Source: Pseudomonas nitroreducens NBRC 12694
Lineage (GTDB): Bacteria; Pseudomonadota; Gammaproteobacteria; Pseudomonadales; Pseudomonadaceae
Reading direction: 5' to 3'
Assembly: GCF_002091755.1 (NCBI RefSeq)
Contig: NZ_BDAI01000008.1
Span: 1 to 64,000 of the forward strand
Length of the DNA: 64,000 bases
How positions within the stretch are numbered: position 1 is the stretch's first letter; the number at the start of each line of letters is the position of its first letter. Below, piece after piece: positions 41,358 through 49,777 of the stretch. The position numbers and the translations under genes are program-made. The notes under the pieces were generated by a model. The model was not told where the DNA came from. It saw only the letters and a program-made list of their open reading frames with translations, and searched no databases.

Positions 41358-43715
41358 TCAGCCGCGATGACGCAGTAATCGCAGGCCGTTGAACACGACC
41401 AGCAGGCTGGCGCCCATGTCGGCGAAAACCGCCATCCACAGGGTGCCTTCGCCGGCCAGGGTGAGGGCAAGGAACACCGCCTTGATGCCCAGCGCGAGGG
41501 TGATGTTCTGGATCAGCACGCGGTGGGTCTGGCGCGACAGGCGAATGAAGGACGGCAGCTTGCGCAGGTCGTCATCCATCAGCGCGACGCCGGCGGTTTC
41601 GATGGCCGTATCGGTGCCCGCCGCGCCCATGGCGAAACCGATGTCGGCGCGTGCCAGGGCGGGAGCGTCGTTGATGCCGTCGCCGACCATGCCCACTCGC
41701 TTGCCACCTTCCTGGCGCTGCTTTACCTCGCGCAGCTTGTCCTCGGGTAGCAGGTTGCCCAGTGCTTCGTCGATGCCCACCTGGGCGCCGATGGCGGCGG
41801 CGGTGTGTGGGTTATCGCCGGTCAGCATCAGCGTCCTCACGCCCAGTTCATGCAGCTGGGCGACGGCTTCGCGGCTGGTCTCCTTCACGCCGTCGGCCAC
41901 GGCGAACAGCGCCAGCGGACCTTGCCCATCGAGCAGCACGATGACCGTCTTGCCTTGCTGTTCGAGGGCGTCGAGGCGCTCTTCCAGCTCCTTCGAGCAC
42001 AGCTCCAGCTCCTCCACCAGGCGGTGGTTGCCCAGGTGGTAGGTGCGACCGTCGATCTCGCCTTTCACGCCGCGGCCGGGCAGGGCGGTCAGCTCGCCGA
42101 CGCTGTACAGCGCGATGTTGTCCGCTTCGGCGGCCTGGGCCACGGCGTGCGAGACCGGGTGATCCGAGCGAGCAGCGAGGCTGGCGGCCAGTGCGCGCAC
42201 GTCGCCGGCGGCGGTCTCCCGCAGGGCGGTGAAATCGGTCTGGCGCGGGCGACCTTCGGTGAGGGTGCCGGTCTTGTCGAGGGCGATCCAGCTTAACGAG
42301 CGGCCCATTTCCAGGAACACCCCGCCCTTGATCAGGATGCCCAGGCGAGCCGCCGCCGACAGGCCGCTGACGATGGTCACCGGAGTGGAGATGACCAGTG
42401 CGCAGGGGCAGGCGATCACCAGCAGCACCAACGCGCGGTAGACCCAGTCGAGCCAGGCGCCGCCGAAGAACAGCGGCGGCAGCAGCGCAGTGGCGATGGC
42501 GATGAGAAACACCGCCGGGGTGTAGAGGCGGGAGAACTGGTCGACGAAGCGCTGGGTCGGCGCCCGCGAGCCCTGGGCTTCTTCCACCGCATGGATGATG
42601 CGTGCCAGGGTGCTGTCGTCGGCTACGCGGGTGACGCGGTATTCCAGCGCGCTTTCACCGTTGATGGTGCCGGCGAACAGGGTGTCGCCGGCCTGTTTTT
42701 CCACCGGCAGACTCTCGCCGGTGATGGGTGCCTGGTTGACGCTGGAGCGGCCGTCGAGCACCTCGCCGTCCAGGGCGATGCGCTCGCCGGGGCGCACCCG
42801 CACCCGAGCGCCGAGAGCGACGGACTTGGCGGAGACTTCCTGCCATTGCCCGTCCACCTGTACCGTCGCCTGTTCCGGCGCCAGCTGCAGCAGGCCGCGA
42901 ATGGCGTTGCGCGCGCGATCCAGCGACTTGGCCTCGATCAGTTCGGCGATGGCGAACAGCACGGCGACCATGGCCGCTTCCGGCCACTGGCCGATCAGCA
43001 TGGCGCCGGTCACGGCGATGCTCATCAGGGCATTGATGTTGAGATTGCGGTTCTTCAGGGCGATCCAGCCCTTGCGGTAGGTCGGCAGTCCCGCGCCAAG
43101 GATGGCGGCAATGGCCAGCGCCGCCACCAGCCACTGCGGGCCGATGGCGAACCACTCGAAGAACTCAGCACCTGCCGCCGCGACACCGGCCAGCGCCAGT
43201 GGCCACCAGGGTTTCTGCTGGGCGGGTTGTGCGGGCACGGGGGCGTTTTCATCCACGGGCTCGGCCTGCATGCCCAGGGACGCCACCAGCTTCTGCAACG
43301 GCTCGATGCTGTCGAAACGGTGCTGCACGCGCAGCAGGCGCTGCATCAGGTTGAAGTCGAGGTCCTCCACCGTCGGCACGCGGCCCAGTGCGTCGCGCAG
43401 CAGGCGTTCCTCGGTGGGACAGTCCATGGCCTCGATGCGCAGGCTGGTCCAGCGCAGCTCGCCGGCCGCAGCCCCTGCCACGGCGCTTGCCGCTTGCGCG
43501 GGGTCGATGTGCTCATGCTGATGATCGTGATCGTGATCGTGATCGTGATCGTGATCGTGGGCATGGCCGTGATCATGCGGCGCAGGTTCGGCGGCCGGCG
43601 CGCGCAGCAGCGCGCCTTTGTCGCAGCCACAGCAGCCGGCGGCTTCCTGTTCGCGGTGCTGATCCTGGATTGGGGCGGGGCCGTGGATGATCGGGCCCTG
43701 GCGATTGGCAGTCAT
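41358..43715 (-). CDS. Heavy-metal (Zn/Cd/Pb) translocating P1B-type ATPase
   Basis: A 785-residue inner-membrane exporter of the CadA/ZntA group. The N-terminus has a cysteine cluster (CCGCDKG) and a His-Asp tract (HDHGHAHDHDHD...) encoded by a hexamer repeat. A heavy-metal-associated domain follows whose usual CxxC is degenerate (MDCPTEE). The pump core has the CPC metal-transport motif (VIACPCALVIS), phosphorylation site DKTGTLT and hinge GDGINDAPAL. ATG 43715 is chosen for its GGAACGGA site and because the upstream in-frame ATG (43766) lies within the promoter. It is divergent from cadR across a MerR-type promoter, so it is induced by Cd, Zn or Pb. Confidence 0.94.
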   Translation of the reverse strand: MTANRQGPIIHGPAPIQDQHREQEAAGCCGCDKGALLRAPAAEPAPHDHGHAHDHDHDHDHDHDHQHEHIDPAQAASAVAGAAAGELRWTSLRIEAMDCPTEERLLRDALGRVPTVEDLDFNLMQRLLRVQHRFDSIEPLQKLVASLGMQAEPVDENAPVPAQPAQQKPWWPLALAGVAAAGAEFFEWFAIGPQWLVAALAIAAILGAGLPTYRKGWIALKNRNLNINALMSIAVTGAMLIGQWPEAAMVAVLFAIAELIEAKSLDRARNAIRGLLQLAPEQATVQVDGQWQEVSAKSVALGARVRVRPGERIALDGEVLDGRSSVNQAPITGESLPVEKQAGDTLFAGTINGESALEYRVTRVADDSTLARIIHAVEEAQGSRAPTQRFVDQFSRLYTPAVFLIAIATALLPPLFFGGAWLDWVYRALVLLVIACPCALVISTPVTIVSGLSAAARLGILIKGGVFLEMGRSLSWIALDKTGTLTEGRPRQTDFTALRETAAGDVRALAASLAARSDHPVSHAVAQAAEADNIALYSVGELTALPGRGVKGEIDGRTYHLGNHRLVEELELCSKELEERLDALEQQGKTVIVLLDGQGPLALFAVADGVKETSREAVAQLHELGVRTLMLTGDNPHTAAAIGAQVGIDEALGNLLPEDKLREVKQRQEGGKRVGMVGDGINDAPALARADIGFAMGAAGTDTAIETAGVALMDDDLRKLPSFIRLSRQTHRVLIQNITLALGIKAVFLALTLAGEGTLWMAVFADMGASLLVVFNGLRLLRHRG
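43523..43558. repeat. In-frame tandem hexamer (GATCGT)x6 inside the metal ATPase gene
   Basis: Six perfect GATCGT units encode alternating His and Asp on the minus strand. The unit length keeps the frame, so copy-number changes would lengthen or shorten the metal-binding tract without breaking the protein. Confidence 0.95.
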
Positions 43716-43747
43716 GTCGTCCGTTCCTGTTTGACGAGTTGCTGCTG

Positions 43748-43778
43748 ATTGCACACCCTGTAGCAACTACAGAGTCAA
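43748..43778 (-). promoter_or_regulatory. MerR-type promoter/operator for the metal ATPase
   Basis: On the minus strand, TTGACT (-35, 43778-43773) and TGCAAT (-10, 43753-43748) are separated by 19 bp instead of 17. The dyad CTGTAG-CAA-CTACAG lies in the spacer (43758-43772). This is the hallmark of CadR/ZntR/MerR-activated promoters, in which the regulator twists the DNA to correct the spacing. Confidence 0.9.
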
Positions 43779-43802
43779 GCACCTGCTGGCGAGGAGTCGA
43801 AA

Positions 43803-44270
43803 ATGAAGATCGGTGAACTGGCGAAACTGACCGGCTGCCCGGTGGAAACCATTCGCTATTACGAGCGCGAAGGCCTGCTGCCCGCGCCGTCGCGCAGCGA
43901 AGGCAACTACCGCCAGTACGACGCCAGCCACGTCGAGCGGCTGTCGTTCATCCGCCATTGCCGTTCGCTGGACATGACCCAGGAGGAGATCCGCATCCTC
44001 CTCGGCCTGCGCGACCGCCCCGAGTCCGACTGCGGTACTGCCAACCGGCTGATCGACGAGCACCTGCACCACGTCGAGGTGCGCATCGCCGAACTGCAGT
44101 CGCTCAGCCAGCAATTGCGCGACCTGCGCGCGCAGTGCCAGGGCGAGGGCAGCAGCCTGGATTGCGGTATCCTGCGCGAGCTGGAGCAGCCGGCGGAGCC
44201 TTCGGTGATTCCCGATGCGTGCGCCGAGGCAGGGCATTTGCACGTGCCCGGCGTCCACGGCCGGCATTGA
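43803..44270 (+). CDS. cadR: CadR, MerR-family Cd(II)/Pb(II)-responsive regulator
   Basis: A 155-residue MerR-type activator. The winged helix region is typical (MKIGELAKLTGCPVETIRYYEREGLLP, SFIRHCRSLDMTQEEIRILL). The metal-binding cysteine pattern fits CadR: C79-like Cys in SDCGTAN, then CQGEGSSLDCG. A histidine-rich C-terminal tail (HLHVPGVHGRH) is a CadR feature. It is divergent from the metal ATPase with a 19-bp-spaced operator between them. It should activate the exporter on binding Cd, Pb or Zn and repress it weakly otherwise. Confidence 0.94.
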   Translation: MKIGELAKLTGCPVETIRYYEREGLLPAPSRSEGNYRQYDASHVERLSFIRHCRSLDMTQEEIRILLGLRDRPESDCGTANRLIDEHLHHVEVRIAELQSLSQQLRDLRAQCQGEGSSLDCGILRELEQPAEPSVIPDACAEAGHLHVPGVHGRH

Positions 44271-44332
44271 TTGGTCCGTGCAGGAAGGCAGGTGGGCCGG
44301 CTTCGCCAGTATGCTTCTGCACTGGGGGCGGT

Positions 44333-44446
44333 CCTCACCCTGACCCTCTCCCGGAGGGAAAGGGGACCGAATGGAGCAGGATGAAACCATGGCGTCAGCC
44401 GGCACAATCTGCTCCCTCTCCCTGGGGGAGAGGGCTGGGGTGAGGG
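44333..44446. repeat. CTCTCCC-type palindromic intergenic repeat
   Basis: CCTCACCCTGACCCTCTCCC (44333-44352) pairs with GGGAGAGGGCTGGGGTGAGG (44426-44445), differing at three central positions. The core (GGAGCAGGATGAAACCATGG, CGTCAGCCGGCACA) resembles the copy at 37794-37927. It fills the gap between convergent cadR and a minus-strand hypothetical gene. Confidence 0.85.
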
Positions 44447-44523
44447 GCCGTCCAGGCACCGAAGCAGCCGCAGCAGGGCAGTGCTCCTGAAGCCTGAAAC
44501 CATGCGCCTCGGCAGATGCCGAT

Positions 44524-44859
44524 TCAGGAGTGCTCCGCCTCCGTCAGTTCATGCAGGTACTTGCGCGACAGCGCCAGGAAGCGCGGCGTCGGGCCTGTGT
44601 CTTCGTAGATCGGGTCGCCCTGTTCGTCGTGGGCCACCACCTTGTTCCCCTGCACGTAGGGGAGGCTCGCCTCCAGCTCCTCCAGCGCAGCGTTGACCAG
44701 TTCTCCCAGCAACTCCTCGACGCTGCGCTTGGGGTACATGTCGTGCAGCGCGGCCAGACGCGCGGCGGTCTCGACGTCCAGCGGAATGCTGTACTGATGG
44801 TGGGTCATGCGCCCCCTGGCGTTCTGTTCCCAATGGCGTACCAGCTCGCGGATCTTCAT
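44524..44859 (-). CDS. Conserved hypothetical protein
   Basis: A 111-residue soluble protein (MKIRELVRHWEQNARG ... LHELTEAEHS). The centre (YSIPLDVETAARLAALHDMY, SVEELLGELVNAALEELE) resembles a ribbon-helix-helix-like arrangement, a weak hint at DNA binding or oligomerisation. ATG 44859 is preferred, with GAGG five bases upstream; a GTG two codons earlier overlaps that site. It is divergent from ppc, as in P. aeruginosa (from memory). Function unknown. Confidence 0.75.
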   Translation of the reverse strand: MKIRELVRHWEQNARGRMTHHQYSIPLDVETAARLAALHDMYPKRSVEELLGELVNAALEELEASLPYVQGNKVVAHDEQGDPIYEDTGPTPRFLALSRKYLHELTEAEHS

Positions 44860-45067
44860 GTTCACCTCTAGGGTCGTTACGTGGCGGTCGGTCCTCGTGA
44901 GGCCGCCGCAGGTTTTCCCGACGATGGGGGATAACTTTCAGCCTAGACGTTGTCCGAGCATGACTGCGGGCGTTCGTCGAGCGCTTGTCAGCCGCCACAC
45001 CTGGCGGCACTGTGAAACTCTCAGCGTGGCCCTTTCCAATGGGCGCTCTCACTCCAAGGAGACCGCG

Positions 45068-47704
45068 ATGCCGGATATCGATGCGCGCCTGCGCGAGGAC
45101 GTTCACCTGCTTGGCGAACTGCTCGGGCAGACCATCCGCGCCCAGTACGGGCAGGGCTTCCTCGACAAGATCGAGCTGATCCGCACGGGCGCCAAGTCCG
45201 CCCGGCGCGGCTCGGCCGAAGGCGCCAAGCAGCTCACCGCCGCCCTCGACGGCCTGGGCGAGGACGAACTGCTGCCGGTGGCGCGCGCCTTCAACCAGTT
45301 TCTCAACCTGGCCAACATCGCCGAGCAGTACCACCGCATTCGCCGCCGCACGCCGAAGGAGCCGGAACCTTTCGAGAACCGCGTCCTGGCCGAACTGCTG
45401 GGCCGTCTGAAAAAGTCCGGCCTGGGGGCGGAAGGCCTGGCGCGGCAGGTGGCGGAGCTGGAGATCGAGCTGGTGCTCACCGCGCACCCCACCGAAGTGG
45501 CGCGCCGCACGCTGATTCAGAAGTACGACGCCATCGCTGGCCAACTGGCCGCTGGTGACCACAGCGACCTGTTGCCCGAAGAGCGCCAGGCGGTGCAGGA
45601 AAAACTCCAGCGGCTGATCGCCGAGGCCTGGCACACCGACGAAATCCGCCGCACCCGGCCGACCCCGGTGGACGAGGCGAAATGGGGCTTCGCGGTGATC
45701 GAGCATTCCCTCTGGCACGCGCTGCCGGACTTCCTGCGCCACGTCGATCGCACCCTGCAGGAAACCCTCGGCGAACGGCTGCCGCTGGAGTCCGCGCCGA
45801 TTCGCTTCGCCTCCTGGATGGGCGGCGACCGCGACGGCAATCCCAATGTCACCGCCGCCATCACCCGCGAGGTCCTGCTGCTGGCGCGCTGGATGGCCGC
45901 CGATCTCTACCTGCGCGACGTGGACAGCCTGGCTGCCGATCTGTCCATGCAGCAGGCCAGCGAAGAACTGCGCGCCGAAGTGGGCGAGCTTGCCGAGCCC
46001 TACCGCGCGCTGCTCAAGCAGCTGCGCGAACGCCTGCGTGCCACCCGTGCCTGGGCCGAGCGGGCCATCCATACCGGCGAAGAGCCCGGCAGCGAGGTGC
46101 TGCAAGACAACCGCGAGCTGCTTGAACCACTGCAACTCTGTCACCGCTCGCTGCACGATTGCGACATGGGCGTGATCGCCGATGGCGCCTTGCTCGATAC
46201 CCTGCGCCGCGCCGCCACCTTCGGCCTGTTCCTGGCCCGGCTGGACGTGCGCCAGGATTCCACGCGCCACGCCAGGGCGATGAGCGAAATTACCGAGTAC
46301 CTGGGCTTGGGCAACTACGCCGAATGGGACGAAGGTGTGCGCCAGGAATTCCTCCTGGAAGAGCTCGCCAGCCGTCGCCCGCTGCTGCCGGCGAACTACC
46401 AACCTTCCCCCGAGACCGCCGAAGTACTCGCCACCTGCCGCGTGGTGGCGCAGGCGCCGGCAGCGTCGCTGGGCTCCTACGTCATCTCCATGGCCGGTCA
46501 TCCATCCGATGTGCTTGCTGTGCAATTGCTGCTCAAGGAGTGCGGGCTGGAGCGGCCGATGCGCGTGGTGCCGCTGTTCGAGACGCTGGATGACCTCGAC
46601 CACGCCGGCCCCTGCATCGACCGCCTGCTCAGCCTCGACAGCTACCGCACCCGCCTGGCCGGGCCGCAGGAAGTGATGATCGGCTATTCCGACTCGGCCA
46701 AGGACGCCGGCACCCTGGCTGCCGCCTGGGCGCAGTACCGCGCGCAGGAGGCGCTGGTGGACATCTGCCGCAACCACGGCGTCGAACTGCTGTTGTTCCA
46801 TGGCCGTGGCGGCACCGTCGGTCGTGGCGGCGGTCCGGCCCACGCGGCAATCCTTTCGCAGCCGCCGGGCTCCGTGGCCGGGCGTTTCCGCACCACCGAA
46901 CAGGGCGAGATGATCCGCTTCAAGTTCGGCCTGCCGGACATCGCCGAGCAGAACCTCAACCTTTACCTGGCCGCGGTGCTGGAAGCCACCCTGCAGCCAC
47001 CGCCGGTGCCCGAGCCGGCCTGGCGCGAGGAGATGGATCGCCTGGCCGCCGACGGCGTGCTCGCCTACCGCGCGGTGGTGCGGGAGAACCCGCAGTTCGT
47101 CGACTACTTCCGCGAGGCCACGCCGGAGCAGGAACTGGGCCGCCTGCCGCTGGGCAGCCGCCCGGCCAAACGACGCGAGGGCGGGGTGGAAAGCCTGCGG
47201 GCGATCCCCTGGATCTTCGCCTGGACCCAGACGCGCCTGATGCTGCCGGCCTGGCTGGGCTGGGAAGACGCGCTGTTCAAGGCCATCGAGCGTGGCGAGG
47301 GCGCGCTGTTGTCCCGTATGCGCAAGGAGTGGCCGTTCTTCACCACCCGCATCGACATGCTGGAGATGGTGCTGGCCAAGGCTGACCGGGAAATTGCCCA
47401 ACTCTACGACGAGCGCCTGGTGCAATCGGAACTGCGACCATTAGGTGCGCATTTACGCGACCTATTGTCGCAGTCGGTGCGCGTGGTGCTGGGCCTGACC
47501 GGGCAGTCCCAACTGCTCGCCCACGCCGCCGAGACGCGCGAATCCATTGGTGTGCGCAATACCTACCTGGACCCGCTGCACCTGCTCCAGGCCGAGCTGC
47601 TGGCCCGCTCGCGACGCTGCGCCGGCGATGCCTGCGGCGGTCTGGAGCAGGCCATGCTGGTGACGGTCGCGGGGATCGCGGCGGGGCTGCGCAATACCGG
47701 TTGA
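45068..47704 (+). CDS. ppc: Phosphoenolpyruvate carboxylase
   Basis: An 878-residue anaplerotic enzyme that converts phosphoenolpyruvate and bicarbonate to oxaloacetate. The catalytic histidine is in LVLTAHPTEVARRT, and the lysine region is in MIGYSDSAKDAG. The glycine-rich substrate loop (FHGRGGTVGRGGGP) is present, as is the C-terminal allosteric tail ending GLRNTG. ATG 45068 gives the standard N-terminus (MPDIDARLREDVHLLGELLG); an earlier in-frame start would overlap the divergent gene. Full normal length. Confidence 0.98.
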   Translation: MPDIDARLREDVHLLGELLGQTIRAQYGQGFLDKIELIRTGAKSARRGSAEGAKQLTAALDGLGEDELLPVARAFNQFLNLANIAEQYHRIRRRTPKEPEPFENRVLAELLGRLKKSGLGAEGLARQVAELEIELVLTAHPTEVARRTLIQKYDAIAGQLAAGDHSDLLPEERQAVQEKLQRLIAEAWHTDEIRRTRPTPVDEAKWGFAVIEHSLWHALPDFLRHVDRTLQETLGERLPLESAPIRFASWMGGDRDGNPNVTAAITREVLLLARWMAADLYLRDVDSLAADLSMQQASEELRAEVGELAEPYRALLKQLRERLRATRAWAERAIHTGEEPGSEVLQDNRELLEPLQLCHRSLHDCDMGVIADGALLDTLRRAATFGLFLARLDVRQDSTRHARAMSEITEYLGLGNYAEWDEGVRQEFLLEELASRRPLLPANYQPSPETAEVLATCRVVAQAPAASLGSYVISMAGHPSDVLAVQLLLKECGLERPMRVVPLFETLDDLDHAGPCIDRLLSLDSYRTRLAGPQEVMIGYSDSAKDAGTLAAAWAQYRAQEALVDICRNHGVELLLFHGRGGTVGRGGGPAHAAILSQPPGSVAGRFRTTEQGEMIRFKFGLPDIAEQNLNLYLAAVLEATLQPPPVPEPAWREEMDRLAADGVLAYRAVVRENPQFVDYFREATPEQELGRLPLGSRPAKRREGGVESLRAIPWIFAWTQTRLMLPAWLGWEDALFKAIERGEGALLSRMRKEWPFFTTRIDMLEMVLAKADREIAQLYDERLVQSELRPLGAHLRDLLSQSVRVVLGLTGQSQLLAHAAETRESIGVRNTYLDPLHLLQAELLARSRRCAGDACGGLEQAMLVTVAGIAAGLRNTG

Positions 47705-47951
47705 GGGCACATCACCCCCCACCAAAGGTGGATTGCCGAGCCGGCAAATGAGATTAATTTGATGGCTGTTCCGGGTGCCATCAAGCGCCCGGGACCGGCT
47801 CGCGCAGTCCCCATGGCCGGCTTGTCTGGCAGGGGACCGCTGTGTATCGTGAGCAACCTTTCGGCGCATGTCTGCGCCATTCCAGCACGATGAGATTGGC
47901 CCCAAGAGGCGGATCCGTGATTTCGCTTAACAAGTATTAAGGAGCATATCG

Positions 47952-48599
47952 ATGCGTGTGATTCTGCTCGGGGCGCCCGGTGCCGGCAAAGGTACCCAGG
48001 CTCGCTTCATCACTGAGAAGTTCGGCATTCCGCAGATCTCCACCGGCGACATGCTGCGTGCAGCGGTCAAGGCCGGCACCGAACTGGGCCTGCAGGCCAA
48101 GAGCGTGATGGACGCCGGTGGTCTGGTCTCCGATGACCTGATCATCAACCTGGTCAAGGAACGTATCGCCCAGCCCGACTGCGCCAACGGCTTCCTGTTC
48201 GATGGCTTCCCGCGCACCATTCCCCAGGCCGAGGCCATGAAGGAAGCGGGCGTCACCATCGACAACGTCGTCGAGATCGCCGTTGAAGACGAAGAAATCG
48301 TCAGCCGCATCGCCGGCCGCCGTGTGCATGCCGCTTCCGGCCGCGTCTACCACGTCGAGCACAACCCGCCGAAGGTTGCCGGCAAGGACGACGAGACCGG
48401 TGAAGAGCTGATCCAGCGCGAAGACGACAAGGAAGCCACCGTGCGTCACCGCCTGTCGGTCTACCACTCGCAGACCAAGCCGCTGGTCGATTTCTACCAG
48501 AAGCTGGCCGCCGCCCAAGGCACCCCGAAGTACACCCGCGTCGAGGGTGTCGGCTCGGTAGAGCAGATCACCACCAAGGTGCTCGCCGCTCTGAGCTGA
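47952..48599 (+). CDS. adk: Adenylate kinase
   Basis: A 215-residue kinase that interconverts ATP, AMP and ADP. The P-loop is GAPGAGKGTQ at residues 7-16. The AMP site includes STGDMLRAA and FDGFPRT. The long LID domain (GRRVHAASGRVYHVEHNPPK) marks the long bacterial form without zinc cysteines. AAGGAG lies nine bases upstream of the ATG. A strong terminator follows. Confidence 0.98.
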   Translation: MRVILLGAPGAGKGTQARFITEKFGIPQISTGDMLRAAVKAGTELGLQAKSVMDAGGLVSDDLIINLVKERIAQPDCANGFLFDGFPRTIPQAEAMKEAGVTIDNVVEIAVEDEEIVSRIAGRRVHAASGRVYHVEHNPPKVAGKDDETGEELIQREDDKEATVRHRLSVYHSQTKPLVDFYQKLAAAQGTPKYTRVEGVGSVEQITTKVLAALS

Positions 48600-48614
48600 T
48601 CGCTCCCGCGTCTG

Positions 48615-48642
48615 CCAAAGGCCCGCACATGCGGGCCTTTGG
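48615..48642 (+). terminator. Terminator after adk
   Basis: CCAAAGGCCCGC, loop ACAT, GCGGGCCTTTGG: a perfect 12-bp stem 16 bp past the adk stop, with only short T-runs in and after the stem. Confidence 0.8.
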
Positions 48643-48646
48643 CGTT

Positions 48647-48652
48647 TATAAT
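48647..48652 (+). promoter_or_regulatory. Candidate -10 box for tsaB
   Basis: A consensus TATAAT lies 36 bp before the tsaB start and directly after the adk terminator. No good -35 is visible, because that position falls in the terminator stem. Confidence 0.5.
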
Positions 48653-48687
48653 GCCCGCCCGTTTTTTATCGACTAATGGAAAGCACC

Positions 48688-49362
48688 ATGCCCACGCTGC
48701 TGGCCCTGGATACCTCGACCGAAGCCTGTTCCGTCGCCCTGCTGCATGACGGCCGTCGGTTCGTGCGCCATGAGGTGATCCCGCGCCTGCACGCCCAGCG
48801 CCTGTTGCCCATGGTGCAGGACATCCTCGGCGAGGCCGGCATCGCGCTGTCCGCCGTCGACGCTATCGCCTTCGGCCGCGGCCCCGGCGCCTTCACCGGT
48901 GTGCGTATCGCCATCGGCGTCGTCCAGGGCCTGGCGTTCGCTCTGCAGAAGCCGGTGCTGCCGATTTCCGACCTGGCGGTGCTGGCCCAGCGTGCGCACC
49001 GCGAGCACGGCGCCGCCCAGGTAGCCGCGGCCATCGATGCGCGCATGGACGAGGTGTACTGGGGTTGCTACCGGGTGGAGCAGGGCGAGATGCGTCTGGC
49101 CGGCGCCGAGGCGGTGCTGCCGCCCGAGCGCGTCGAGCTGCCGCGCGATGCCCAGGGCGCGTGGTTCGGCTCCGGAACCGGCTGGGGCTTCGAGGAGCGC
49201 CTGGCGGTGAAGGTTGCCGCCCGCGATGCCAGCCTGCTGCCGCACGCCGAAGACCTGCTGACCCTGGCCGAATTCGCCTGGGCGCGGGGCGAGGCGGTTG
49301 ACGCAGAGCACGCGCAGCCCGTCTACCTGCGCGACAACGTGGCGACACCCAAGAAAGCCTGA
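48688..49362 (+). CDS. tsaB: tRNA threonylcarbamoyladenosine biosynthesis protein TsaB
   Basis: A 224-residue ASKHA-fold protein that pairs with TsaD and TsaE to form the t6A modification at position 37 of ANN-decoding tRNAs. The N-terminus is diagnostic (LLALDTSTEACSVALLHDG), followed by AFGRGPGAFTGVRIAIGVVQ GLAF. ATG 48688 is chosen, with TGGAAAG upstream; ATG 48676 would add four residues and lacks a ribosome site. It is followed by a small gene and a DUF72 gene on the same strand. Confidence 0.95.
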   Translation: MPTLLALDTSTEACSVALLHDGRRFVRHEVIPRLHAQRLLPMVQDILGEAGIALSAVDAIAFGRGPGAFTGVRIAIGVVQGLAFALQKPVLPISDLAVLAQRAHREHGAAQVAAAIDARMDEVYWGCYRVEQGEMRLAGAEAVLPPERVELPRDAQGAWFGSGTGWGFEERLAVKVAARDASLLPHAEDLLTLAEFAWARGEAVDAEHAQPVYLRDNVATPKKA

Positions 49363-49428
49363 CCTGTGCCAATTGACCGCAGCCTGGAGCGCTCGCTAGA
49401 GTGAGCGCATTCCCACCGAGTTTCTGAC

Positions 49429-49773
49429 ATGCGTATCGACGGTTTCACTTCCATATCCCAGACGCCTGAGCGCGGTTCCCGGACGGGTACTGCGGTCACG
49501 CCGTATCGGGATGTGCAGAGTGACGTCGAAGCCCGCCGCGACCAACCCGCGCCGACCTCGGCGAGTCAGGGGCTGGATTCGCAGCCGCAGACCCGCCGCG
49601 TCGAATCCTCCAGCGCCAGCAGCTACGGCGTGCCGGCGACCCTGCGAGACATCGAGTACCAGCGCCCGCTGAGCTCCCGTGCTGCCCAGGCGCTAGCCAG
49701 CTACACCAGCACCGCCAGCATGGCCGGCCAGTACGAAGGCCAGGAAGTCCTCGGTCTCGACCTCTACGCCTGA
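49429..49773 (+). CDS. Small hypothetical protein
   Basis: A 114-residue polar protein rich in Ser, Thr, Arg and Gln (MRIDGFTSISQTPERGSRTG ... YEGQEVLGLDLYA). It is probably largely disordered, with a more ordered C-terminal part (YQRPLSSRAAQALASYTSTA). It lies 66 bp after tsaB and 4 bp before the DUF72 gene, so it may be co-transcribed. The start MRIDGFTSI resembles small conserved Pseudomonas proteins of unknown role. Confidence 0.72.
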   Translation: MRIDGFTSISQTPERGSRTGTAVTPYRDVQSDVEARRDQPAPTSASQGLDSQPQTRRVESSSASSYGVPATLRDIEYQRPLSSRAAQALASYTSTASMAGQYEGQEVLGLDLYA

Positions 49774-49777
49774 TTCG

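Noticed and set aside
43523..43558. GATCGT repeats as a CRISPR or satellite array
   Set aside because: The units are 6 bp with no spacers, lie within a coding frame and encode His-Asp.
44549..47425. 958-codon minus-strand open frame opposite ppc
   Set aside because: It mirrors the ppc codons and has no domain. ppc on the plus strand is unambiguous.
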